Source: an uncultured Planctomycetaceae bacterium
GTDB lineage: Bacteria > Planctomycetota > Planctomycetia > Pirellulales > Thermoguttaceae
Assembly (NCBI GenBank): GCA_947307005.1
Contig: CAMZHY010000031.1
Span: forward strand, 1-14,166
DNA: 14,166 bases
Direction: 5' to 3'
Below, in pieces: positions 6,502 to 14,115 of the stretch. Each line of letters opens with the position of its first letter. Within the stretch, counting starts at the first letter, position 1. The translations under genes and the position numbers were made by a program. The notes below the pieces were generated by a model, which was given only the letters and a program-made list of their open reading frames with translations, ran no database searches and was not told the origin of the DNA.

Positions 6502-8634
6502 ATGTTGTCGCAAGATCGCTTTGATAAAATCGACAGAATGTTCAATCCGAGATCCGTCGCCGTCGTCGGCGCCTCCGCAAAAAAAGGCGGAGTCGGAAAC
6601 GACGTGCTCCTCAACCTGATCAAGGACTATAAGGGAACCATCTATCCCGTGAACCCCAAGGGCGGCGAGATCGAAGGAATCAAAGCCTACACCCAGATTT
6701 CGGAGATTCCCGGCGAGGTCGATCTCGTCCTCGTGCTCGTCAACGCGAAGTTCGTGCCCGGCGTCGTCGATCAGGCGATTGAAAAGAAAGTCAGCGGCAT
6801 TGTCATCATTTCGGCGGGCTTCAAAGAAGTCAGCCATGAAGGCGCCGAAATTGAGAAAGAGATGGCGCGCAAGGCGAAAGAGGCGGGAATCCCGCTCGTC
6901 GGTCCGAACTGCCTCGGCGTCATCAACGCGACGTGCGGACTCAACGCGAGCTTCGCGTCTAAGATCTGCAAGCCGGGCAATCTGGCGTTCATCTCGCAGT
7001 CCGGCGCGCTCTGCACCTCCGTTCTCGACTTCGCGGAAGCGCGACAGATGGGCTTCTCCAAGTTCGTCTCCTTCGGCAACAAGTCCGACGTCAACGAAAC
7101 GGAACTTCTCGAATACCTCGCGGACGACCCGAACACGGCGGCGATCGCGCTCTATCTGGAAGACGTCGCCGACGGCAAAGGCTTCCTCGATATCGCGTCG
7201 AAGATCTTCTGGGACAAGGGCAAGGTCGTCCTGTGCCTGAAGTCCGGGCGCAGCGCGGAAGGCGCCAAGGCGGTCAGCAGCCATACGGGCTCCCTCGCCG
7301 GTTCCGACGCGGTCTACAACGCGCTCTTCACGCAGGCGGGCGTCCAGCGCGTCGACACGATCTCCCAGCTCTTCGACCGCGCCGCGCTCTATACGACGCA
7401 GCCCGAGCCTAAGGGCAAGAACCTCGCGATCATCACGAACGCGGGCGGCCCCGGCATCATGGCGACGGACGCGGCGATCAACGCCGGTCTCAAGCTCGCG
7501 CAGCTCTCCGACGAAACGAAGGCGAAGCTCGCCGAATCGATGCCGTCCGCCGCGTCGCTCCGCAACCCGGTCGACGTCCTCGGCGACGCGCACAGCGACC
7601 GCTACCAGATCGCGACCGAACTCATCATGGCGGACCCGAACGTCGACATGGGCCTCGTCCTGCTGACGCCTCAGTCGATGACCGACGTCGACAACATCGG
7701 ACGCGACCTTCCCGCCGTCATTAAGGCCGCGGGCAAGCCGGTCGTCTGCGCGTTCATGGGCGCCTCCGCCGTCGCGGAAGGCGTCGACGCGCTCGTTTCG
7801 CAGGGCGTTCCGAACTACACGTTCCCGGAAGACGCGGTCAACGCGCTCGGCGCGTACGTTAAGCTCGCCGAATTCCGCGCTCTGACCGACCGCGAATATC
7901 CCGACGCCGCCGCGTGCGACGTTGAAAAGGCGAAGAAGATCGTCGCCGACTACCTTGGCGACGCGGACGAGAAATACCTGACTCAGGCCGACTGCCGCTC
8001 GATCTTCGAATGCTACAACCTCCCGCTCCTCGCCAGCGGCGTCGCGAAGACCGCCGACGAAGCCGCCGAAATCGTCTCCAAGATCGGCGCCAAGGTCGTC
8101 ATGAAGGTCATGTCCGACGACGTCAAGCACAAGTTTGACGCGGGCGGCGTCATTCTGAACGTCGAAGGTCCCGACGCGGCGCGCGCCGCGTTCGCGAAGA
8201 TTTACGAGAACGTCGAGAAGAACGTCCCCGGCGCGAAGATCGATTCGATCCTGATCGAACAGATGGCGGAAAAGGGCGTCGAGGTCATCCTCGGGTGCAA
8301 TCGCGACGCGAAATTCGGTCCGCTCGTCATGATCGGTCACGGCGGCACCTACGCGGAACTCTGGAAGGACGTCGCGTTCCGTCTCGCTCCGATGCAGAAG
8401 ATTTCCGCGTACCGCATGGTTCGCCAGATCAAGACCTTCAAGATGCTCGACGGATTCCGCGGCGCGCCGAAATGCGACGTCGCCAAGCTTGAAGCGACGC
8501 TCCTGAGCTTCGCGACGATGCTCGTGAATCATCCGGAAATCGCCGAGTGCGACATTAACCCGCTGATCGTCCACGAAGACGGCAAGGGCTGCTCCGTCGC
8601 CGATGCGCGCATCATGCTCCGCCGCGTCAAGTGA
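6502..8634 (+). CDS. ADP-forming acetate/acyl-CoA ligase (fused alpha-beta)
   Basis: Interconverts acyl-CoA + ADP + phosphate with acid + CoA + ATP, an energy-conserving step common in anaerobes. The start is set at ATG 6502 (710 residues) because GAAAGGG at 6489-6495 sits 6 bases before it; an in-frame TTG at 6487 lies at that ribosome binding site and is unlikely. The order is CoA-binding domain (from NPRSVAVVGAS), succinyl-CoA-ligase-like domains with ISQSGALCTSVLDFA, the catalytic His261 in SSHTGSLAGSD, NAGGPGIMATDAA, then a C-terminal ATP-grasp domain (about 475-710) with ILGCNRDAKFGPLVMIGHGG and CDINPLIV. Alpha and beta parts are thus fused in one chain. Acetate, propionate or another acid could be the substrate. 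Lysine is almost always AAG over the last two thirds, unlike the neighbours, suggesting high expression. A terminator follows. Confidence 0.9.
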   Translation: MLSQDRFDKIDRMFNPRSVAVVGASAKKGGVGNDVLLNLIKDYKGTIYPVNPKGGEIEGIKAYTQISEIPGEVDLVLVLVNAKFVPGVVDQAIEKKVSGIVIISAGFKEVSHEGAEIEKEMARKAKEAGIPLVGPNCLGVINATCGLNASFASKICKPGNLAFISQSGALCTSVLDFAEARQMGFSKFVSFGNKSDVNETELLEYLADDPNTAAIALYLEDVADGKGFLDIASKIFWDKGKVVLCLKSGRSAEGAKAVSSHTGSLAGSDAVYNALFTQAGVQRVDTISQLFDRAALYTTQPEPKGKNLAIITNAGGPGIMATDAAINAGLKLAQLSDETKAKLAESMPSAASLRNPVDVLGDAHSDRYQIATELIMADPNVDMGLVLLTPQSMTDVDNIGRDLPAVIKAAGKPVVCAFMGASAVAEGVDALVSQGVPNYTFPEDAVNALGAYVKLAEFRALTDREYPDAAACDVEKAKKIVADYLGDADEKYLTQADCRSIFECYNLPLLASGVAKTADEAAEIVSKIGAKVVMKVMSDDVKHKFDAGGVILNVEGPDAARAAFAKIYENVEKNVPGAKIDSILIEQMAEKGVEVILGCNRDAKFGPLVMIGHGGTYAELWKDVAFRLAPMQKISAYRMVRQIKTFKMLDGFRGAPKCDVAKLEATLLSFATMLVNHPEIAECDINPLIVHEDGKGCSVADARIMLRRVK

Positions 8635-8693
8635 AGTGAAGCGCGACGGCGCGCTTCGGCGCGAAACCGTCGTTAAGACAAGGGAAACGCCGC

Positions 8694-8717
8694 GGAAACG
8701 CGACGTTTCTCTTTTTT
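8694..8717 (+). terminator. Intrinsic terminator after the CoA ligase gene
   Basis: GGAAACG (8694-8700) pairs with CGTTTCT (8704-8710, outermost pair G-U) around a 3-base loop. The T-rich tract CTTTTTT at 8711-8717 follows at once. This is the standard rho-independent layout, 60 bases past the stop codon. Confidence 0.55.
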
Positions 8718-8774
8718 GGCGTCGTTCTTGCTTCCGTTTCCCTCGTTTCCGGGAGAAGCGCTCAGGAACCGCAA

Positions 8775-8791
8775 GCGTCGCGTCGCGACGC
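8775..8791 (+). other. GC-rich hairpin upstream of clpP1
   Basis: GCGTCGC (8775-8781) and GCGACGC (8785-8791) make a perfect 7-bp stem with a 3-base loop, 43 bases before the clpP1 ATG. No T-run follows. It may be a leader structure or a dyad-symmetric protein site. No good sigma70 promoter was identified around it, although TATACA at 8819-8824 is -10-like. Confidence 0.25.
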
Positions 8792-8834
8792 CTTCCGGGA
8801 AGAAGGTAAACTCCGTTTTATACACAGAGAATCT

Positions 8835-9449
8835 ATGGCTTACGAACAACATTCCCCAATGACCGCCGGATATCAAGATTATCAGCGTCAGCGAAACATG
8901 ACGCTCGGCGATCTACTGCTCGATAATCGCATCGTCTTCCTCCAAGGCGATATCACGCCCGCTTCCGCGAATGAAGTCGTGATGAAGCTCCTTTATCTGC
9001 AAAGCGTCAATCGCCGTAAGGATATTAACTTCTACATCAACTCGCCGGGCGGCGTCGTGAGTTCGACCCTCGCGATTTACGACACGATGAAGATCCTCTC
9101 CTGTCCCGTCGCGACCTACTGCGTCGGGCTCGCGGCGAGCGGCGCCGCCGTCTTGCTCGCGGGAGGGACAAAGGGGAAGCGCTTCGCTTTGCAGCATTCC
9201 AAGGTCATGATCCATCAGCCTTGGGGGGGCGTCGGCGGTCAAGTCTCCGACATTGAAATTCAAGCCAACGAGATCATCAAAGATCGACAGACGCTCAACG
9301 AGATTCTCGCCGAATGTTCAGGCAAGTCCGTCGATCAAATCGCGAAGGACGTCGATCGCGACTTCTACCTCTCCGCGACGGAAGCGAAGGAGTACGGACT
9401 CGTCGACAACATCCTCGTCAAAGCGCCCTCGACGGACGACGTCGTCTGA
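8835..9449 (+). CDS. clpP1: ClpP-family serine protease subunit 1 (divergent)
   Basis: ATP-dependent Clp protease proteolytic subunit, 204 residues, cytosolic; it works as tetradecameric rings with a ClpX/ClpA/ClpC-type unfoldase. The catalytic triad is complete: Ser102 in GLAASGA, His127 in MIHQP and Asp176 in DVDRD. The oxyanion-hole SPGG lies at 70-73. It differs from its neighbour: the segment around Ser is GLAASGAAVL rather than GQxASMGAVL. The usual N-terminus (LIPIVI...DIYSRLL) is replaced by a Gln/Tyr-rich lead and TLGDLLLDNRIVFLQG, so the axial loop and part of the unfoldase docking pocket may be altered. The ATG at 8835 has only a weak AGAGA-like signal. It lies 53 bases before a second clpP, so both are probably co-transcribed and may form mixed rings. 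Numbering 1 or 2 is by order only. Confidence 0.92.
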   Translation: MAYEQHSPMTAGYQDYQRQRNMTLGDLLLDNRIVFLQGDITPASANEVVMKLLYLQSVNRRKDINFYINSPGGVVSSTLAIYDTMKILSCPVATYCVGLAASGAAVLLAGGTKGKRFALQHSKVMIHQPWGGVGGQVSDIEIQANEIIKDRQTLNEILAECSGKSVDQIAKDVDRDFYLSATEAKEYGLVDNILVKAPSTDDVV

Positions 9450-9490
9450 AACGCCCTTCCCCTCGTTTTTGATCCCCGAACACTGAACAT

Positions 9491-9495
9491 AAGGA
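9491..9495 (+). promoter_or_regulatory. Shine-Dalgarno site of clpP2
   Basis: AAGGA at 9491-9495 is 7 bases before the ATG at 9503, a near-ideal spacing. It is clearly better than the site before clpP1, so the two subunits may be translated at different rates from one mRNA. Confidence 0.6.
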
Positions 9496-9502
9496 ATCGC
9501 AC

Positions 9503-10090
9503 ATGTCGCTTATCCCGATTGTTATCGATAAAAACGACCGTGAAGAACGGGCGATGGACATCTACAGCCGTCTCCTTCAAGATCGCGTCGTCTTTTTGGG
9601 AACTCAGGTCACCGACGAAAGCGCCAACGCGATCGTCGCCCAGCTCCTGTACCTCCAGTCGGTCGATCCCAAGGCCGACGTTCATCTTTACATCAACTCG
9701 CCCGGCGGCAGCGTGACCGCGGGGCTGGCGATTTACGACACGATGCAGTATATCAGTTGCGACGTCGCGACCTATTGCATCGGTCAATGCGCGTCGATGG
9801 GCGCCGTGCTCCTCACCGCCGGCGCGCCGGGCAAACGTTTCGCGCTCCCGAACTCGCGCGTCATGATCCATCAGCCGCTCGCCGGAATGGAAGGAACCGC
9901 CGAAGAGATCATGATTCACGCGAAAGAGTACAAGTTCATTAAGAGCAAAATCAACGACATTCTGATGAAACACACCGGTCGGACGCTGGAAGAAATTCAG
10001 CGCGACACGGATCGCGACAACTTCATGTCGGCGGAAGAAGCCTGCCAGTACGGTATTGTCGACAAGGTCGTTTCTTCTCTCGCTCAGTGA
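9503..10090 (+). CDS. clpP2: ClpP-family serine protease subunit 2 (canonical)
   Basis: ATP-dependent Clp protease proteolytic subunit of 195 residues, the normal family size. It has the canonical features: N-terminal axial-loop segment SLIPIVIDKNDREERAMDIYSRLL, SPGGS at 66-70, nucleophile Ser98 in GQCASMGAVL, His123 in MIHQP and Asp172 in RDTDRD. These triad numbers equal those of the well-known Bacillus subtilis ClpP. With the divergent subunit upstream it probably forms a ClpP1P2 complex, in which this subunit is the likelier docking face for the unfoldase. No clpX or tig gene lies beside the pair here, unlike the tig-clpP-clpX order in many bacteria. Transcription seems to end just downstream. 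Confidence 0.95.
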   Translation: MSLIPIVIDKNDREERAMDIYSRLLQDRVVFLGTQVTDESANAIVAQLLYLQSVDPKADVHLYINSPGGSVTAGLAIYDTMQYISCDVATYCIGQCASMGAVLLTAGAPGKRFALPNSRVMIHQPLAGMEGTAEEIMIHAKEYKFIKSKINDILMKHTGRTLEEIQRDTDRDNFMSAEEACQYGIVDKVVSSLAQ

Positions 10091-10101
10091 ACGCGGCGCC
10101 G

Positions 10102-10121
10102 GGCGCGACCGAGCGCGTTTT
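10102..10121 (+). terminator. First terminator-like hairpin after clpP2
   Basis: CGCG at 10104-10107 pairs with CGCG at 10114-10117, extended by two G-U pairs, around a 6-base loop. TTTT follows at 10118-10121. The stem is short but GC-pure. It starts 11 bases past the clpP2 stop. Confidence 0.4.
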
Positions 10122-10137
10122 AACGTTCCAATCTCGA

Positions 10138-10180
10138 AAAAGAACGCCGAACCTCTAGTTTGACGTTCTTTTCTATTTCT
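10138..10180 (+). terminator. Second, stronger terminator after clpP2
   Basis: AAAAGAACG (10138-10146) and CGTTCTTTT (10164-10172) form a perfect 9-bp stem. The 17-base loop can form a small inner AAC/GTT helix. A pyrimidine-rich tail (CTATTTCT) follows. A-run on one side and T-run on the other mean it could act on either strand. Confidence 0.6.
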
Positions 10181-10353
10181 TGCGTCCTTTTCAACCTGTA
10201 AAATCGCGTAGTTTGCCGCGCTTGTCGTATCCTGCCAAAAATAAAAGGTTCTTCTCAAAAAAAATCATAAAAAATGGAAAACGCCCTTCGCCTCGGTAAA
10301 AATTGTCATTGGAAACGCCGTCGTTTTTTGCTAAAGTGCCCCCAAAAGTCTGA

Positions 10354-10367
10354 AGAGTCTGGACTCT
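10354..10367. promoter_or_regulatory. 14-bp dyad in the leader of the lipoprotein gene
   Basis: AGAGTC and GACTCT are perfect inverted halves separated by TG, 57 bases before the ATG at 10424. It could be an operator or a small hairpin. Function is not shown by anything else in the sequence. Confidence 0.25.
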
Positions 10368-10423
10368 GACGACGCGGCGCGTATGGAAGCGCGCGCTTAA
10401 AACACTCGAAAAAGGACGTTTCG

Positions 10424-11164
10424 ATGAACTCAATATTTTCACGCCGCCGTTACGGCGTTCTGATCGCCGCGACTCTCCTCTGCGTCGTCGCGACCGTCGG
10501 CTGCACGACCCAGCGTCAGTACAAAATAAACGAGGCGATTCTGATTGGCGAACGCCGTCAGTTGGAAGACGAGATTTATAATCTTCAGTTTGAGCTGCGC
10601 GACGCGCTCGCGGAAAACGAACGGCTCTCCGCCAAACTCGACGCCGAATCAAAAGGCGATTCGTCGAGAAACGGCGGCGCAAATCGAGGCCGAAACGCGA
10701 CGAGATCGCCCAATTTCGAGAAACCGAAAACATCGACCGACGAAAGTATCTACCCTGGCGGCGACTTGCTCCGGACCGAGCCGAGTTCAAACAACTACGG
10801 CAACCGTTATCCCGAATATCCGACGCTTGATATGAACGAAGTCTCAAAGCTTCCCGATTTCGTCGCCGTCCCGGATCGAAAGCGAGATCCGAACGCCGCC
10901 GCTCCGTCGACCGCGCGCCAAGCGGGTTATCAGACCCCGCGACGTCCCTCGGGCGTGTCGCAAGTTTCCTATCGCGAAGCGCCAAGAGAGGAAACGCTCG
11001 ACGAAGAGGAGTACGATCCGTCGGAAATCGACGAGGAAGGCGCCGACTACGCCGAAGACGAGGAATATGACGAAGAGGATTCTCCGCGCTACGACTACGA
11101 CTACGAAGACGAATTCCCCGAAGACGCGAACGACGGATGGTCGCCCCTACCCGAGCGACGCTGA
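10424..11164 (+). CDS. Probable lipoprotein with coiled coil and acidic tail, unknown function
   Basis: I do not recognise this 246-residue protein. The ATG at 10424 is fixed by AAGGA at 10412-10416, 7 bases upstream. A basic start (SRRRYG) and hydrophobic stretch end in VATVGC, so Cys27 is a likely lipidation site, although the -3 position is Thr rather than the usual Leu. Residues about 34-72 look like a coiled coil (IGERRQLEDEIYNLQFELRD, then AENERLSAKL). The middle is low-complexity, rich in Arg, Asn, Pro and Ser. The tail from about 190 is strongly acidic with many Tyr (DYAEDEEYDEED type). This suggests an envelope-anchored, partly disordered protein that may bind a partner or cations. 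A terminator separates it from the membrane protein gene 202 bases downstream, so they are neighbours but probably not one operon. Confidence 0.75.
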   Translation: MNSIFSRRRYGVLIAATLLCVVATVGCTTQRQYKINEAILIGERRQLEDEIYNLQFELRDALAENERLSAKLDAESKGDSSRNGGANRGRNATRSPNFEKPKTSTDESIYPGGDLLRTEPSSNNYGNRYPEYPTLDMNEVSKLPDFVAVPDRKRDPNAAAPSTARQAGYQTPRRPSGVSQVSYREAPREETLDEEEYDPSEIDEEGADYAEDEEYDEEDSPRYDYDYEDEFPEDANDGWSPLPERR

Positions 11165-11269
11165 ACGCGTTCCTCGCGTCGCCGCGTCCGCTTCCGGCGC
11201 GTTCCCACGCTTCCTTTCAAATCGCAACGTCCGCGCAACCTCGCGCCCATTAGACTACGCCCCGCTTAA

Positions 11270-11302
11270 AAAAACGAAACCTGCGAGCGGTTCTTCGTTT
11301 TT
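11270..11302. terminator. Bidirectional-looking terminator after the lipoprotein gene
   Basis: AAAAACGA/AACC (11270-11281) pairs with GGTT/TCGTTTTT (11289-11302) around a 7-base loop, 12 bp in all with a 2-base bulge at 11293-11294. The T-run is part of the stem, so the same structure could work on either strand. It ends 64 bases before the next ATG. Confidence 0.6.
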
Positions 11303-11366
11303 ACCGCGCTCTACCTCCCCCCTTGGGCTCGGCGCAAGCTCGCTAAAACAAGGAAATTACTCCGGA

Positions 11367-14115
11367 ATGAGAAAAGACTTCTTTAAGGACTACGGTTTCA
11401 GGATCGCCCTCGTCGTCGTCTTCCTCCTTTCCTTCATCTGGATGGGAACGAAACAGACGATCATGAGCAACTCGAACGCCGTCGAAGACTGGCTCCCCGC
11501 GCAACACAAGGAGACGAGGGACTATCGCTGGTATCTTCAGCAATTTCCGTTCGAAAGCTACGTCGTCGTCAGCTGGGAAGGTTGCGAACTGGACGACGAC
11601 CGCGTCGAACTCTTTGCGCAAAAACTCGTTCCGGAACAAACGATCGACAATTTCACGCTCGCCGCGCCGACGGAAACGTTCCGCGCCGAGCTAAAGCTCG
11701 CAAGCGAACCGGAAGAATCTCGCGAGGAAATGCGCGACGCCTCGGGAGTGTCGCCCAACGCCTCGACGCAAGCGCTCCTCGACGCGTCCGCCGCCGAGGT
11801 CGCAGACGCGCCGACCAAAACGGCGCCGGAAGAGAACTATTTCAAATCGGTCATGACGGGGCCGCGCCTCGTTCGGCTTCTGCGCCAAGCGTACGAAAGG
11901 ACGGAGCGACCTTCTCAAAACGCGACCGCCGAAGTCAACGAAGACGGACTCGACGAAATTGAGGTCAAAATCCGCGAGCGACTCAAGGGCACGCTCATCG
12001 GTCCCGACGGCAAAAGCACGGCGCTCATCGTCACGCTGCGCAGCGGCACCAGCAGCAAGTCGATCGCGCCAATGCTTGCCAAAATCCGCGCGATCTCGAC
12101 CGAATGCGGTCTTCCCGACACGACGAAAGTTCAGACGGGCTCGATCGCGTCGCGAATGGTTAAAAACTTCGTCGATATGTGCGACGAAATCGCCCACGGG
12201 CGAAAAGTTCGAATGGACGGCGTCATTCTGGGCGGTCCTCCGGTCGACAACGTCGCGCTCAACGACGAAGGGCAGCGAACGATCTTTCGTCTTGCGGCGC
12301 TGTGCGCGGTCATAGGTCTAACGATCGCGCTTCTCTGCCTACGCAGTCTGAGACTGACGCTCTTCGTCTTCTGGATCGGGTGTCTTTCCGCCGGATGCGC
12401 GCTGGCGTTCGTGTCGCTCACGGGCAGCACGTGCGACACCATTCTGCTCAGCATGCCGGCGCTTGTTTACGTTTTGGGTCTGTCGGGCGCGATTCACCTG
12501 ATCAACTACTATCACGACGCGATCCGCGAATCGGGTCTTACCGGAGCGACGGAACGCGCGGTGCGCCACGCGTTCACGCCGTGCTTCTTCGCGCAGCTCA
12601 CGACCGCGATCGGTCTCGGCTCGCTCTTCTTGGGGCGGCTCGTGCCGATCACAAAGTTCGGTTTTTATTCCGCGACCGGCGTTCTCTTTACGCTTCTTCT
12701 TCTTTTCCTTTACCTTCCGACGTTGCTGTACTACTTTCCGTCGCGAGATTACGCGGAAAAGCACGGCGGCAAAGGGTTGGAGGCGGACAAAGGCAAACTT
12801 CACTGTTTTTGGGACTTCTTCGGAGGAATCGTCATTCGGCGTCACAACGCGTTTCTCGTCGTCTGCTTCGCCATGATGATCTTCTTCGGCTATCATCTTC
12901 TGCATATCAAGACGTCCGTAAAGATGATGGACTTCTTCTCCAAAGACGCGGAGATCATCCGATATTACTCGTGGCTTGAAGACAGGCTTGGGCCTCTCGT
13001 CCCAATGGAGCTTGTCCTATGTTTCGACAACGACAAGCTGTACGACAATTCATACCGCACCGCCGAACGGTTGGAGCTCGTCCAGCGAATTTCGAGCCGC
13101 ATCCAGGAGGAGCTGGCGGACGACGTCGGAGGGTCGATGTCCGTCGGACTCTTCACTCCCGACGTTTCGGAAATGGCGACGCGCGGCGGCGCGACATACC
13201 GCGCCGTTTCGACGGTCGTCGGCAAAACGGTCAACGAGAACCGCGACGCGCTGCGCGATTACCTCGCCGTCGAAGGAAACCCGTCGTTAGAAGAGTTTAC
13301 GCTTTACCTGAAAGAGACCGCCGAACGCAAGCGAGCGGAATTCGAGGATGGTCTCGCCGAATTTGAAGAAAGCGTCCAAGGGCTGGCCGACGCCGACGGG
13401 AACCCCCTCAATTACGACGCGTTTCACAAGCTCGACGCCAACGATCTCGCCGAGGAACTCGTCTCCTATTACGCGCGTTTCCAGAAACTCGAAGAGCTCG
13501 AAAAAGCCGCCGTTGAATACGAGAAAGAATACCGGACGGTCGTCGACGTCGAAGACTATCTTCGCGAACAAAAGGCGGAAAACCTCGTCGCGATTCTTGA
13601 CGCGACAAAGGAAGGCAAATCGTTCCGTCGTCTGTCCCTCGAAGAGAACGCCCTGCTCCGCAAAGGCGCGCTTCGATGGCAAAACGAAAAGGGAATCGAA
13701 CTCTGGCGAATAAGCATCCGCGTCTGGTCGCTCAGGGGCGTCCTCGATTATTCGCAGTTTATCGAGGAGGTCAAAAACGTCGCCGAGCCGATTCTCGCGG
13801 AAGAGTCGTTGCGACTCACGACGACGCTCGCCGGAGAAGATTTTGACGCAAAATGGGAGGAGGCGCAAAAATACGTCGCCGACAATCTTCCCAAAGAAGG
13901 CGCCAAATCCAAAAACGCCAAGGATGAAAAAACGGCGCTCCGCGAATTTGTCGTCAACGAAAGCGGCGTCGATCCGAACGCGCTTCAAAACTCGATGGGC
14001 GAATCTCACGACTCCGACTGGATCTATCCCGCCGGAATTGCGATGAAATACACGGGAATGGTCCCGCTCGTCTATCAAACGGAACACGAACTCATCAAGG
14101 GGTTGACGTCGAGTT
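11367..14115 (+). CDS. MMPL/RND-family membrane protein, 3'-truncated at contig end
   Basis: Integral membrane protein of the RND superfamily, likely an exporter of lipids or other hydrophobic molecules. The ATG at 11367 directly precedes the first membrane segment (FRIALVVVFLLSFIW, about 11-28). The frame stays open up to 11067, but that part overlaps the lipoprotein gene and reads as Thr/Arg-rich nonsense. AAGGA at 11350-11354 is 12 bases upstream. A periplasmic domain (about 30-300) is followed by five segments (about 306-325, 329-352, 359-378, 400-420, 427-447), with GLSGAIHLINYYHDA as the MMPL-like signature, then segment 7 (about 493-512) and a second periplasmic domain to residue 916. 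That domain has a long charged, coiled-coil-like stretch at about 640-760. Segments 8-12 are missing. The apparent TAG at 14115-14117 takes only its T from the genome, so the gene really runs on. Confidence 0.88.

Larger units (their letters stand above)
10091..10423. other. 333-base intergenic region
   Basis: No convincing gene lies here on either strand. It holds two terminator-like hairpins in its first 85 bases, then an AT-rich stretch (about 10235-10295) with several A-tracts, a TTGTCA at 10303-10308 without a well-spaced -10 box, a 14-bp dyad at 10354-10367, and the AAGGA ribosome binding site of the next gene. The promoter of the lipoprotein gene is presumably here, but I could not place it. 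Confidence 0.6.

Noticed and set aside
6499..8574. A 691-codon open frame antisense to the CoA ligase gene
   Set aside because: It is very rich in Arg, Asp, Val and Glu, matches no family, and is what a C/G-ending codon bias on the + strand produces. The + strand frame has clear catalytic motifs.
10303..10337. TTGTCA and TAAAGT as a promoter for the lipoprotein gene
   Set aside because: The two hexamers are 23 bases apart, too far for a sigma70-type promoter.
11067..11366. A 100-residue N-terminal extension of the MMPL protein
   Set aside because: It overlaps the lipoprotein gene, runs through a terminator hairpin, and has Thr/Arg/Pro-rich low-complexity sequence. The ATG at 11367 sits directly before the first membrane segment.
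1..14115. CRISPR array, tRNA or rRNA, insertion sequence, prophage or defence system
   Set aside because: I saw no regularly spaced repeats, cloverleaf structures, transposase or integrase motifs, or known defence domains. The genes read as core or metabolic functions.
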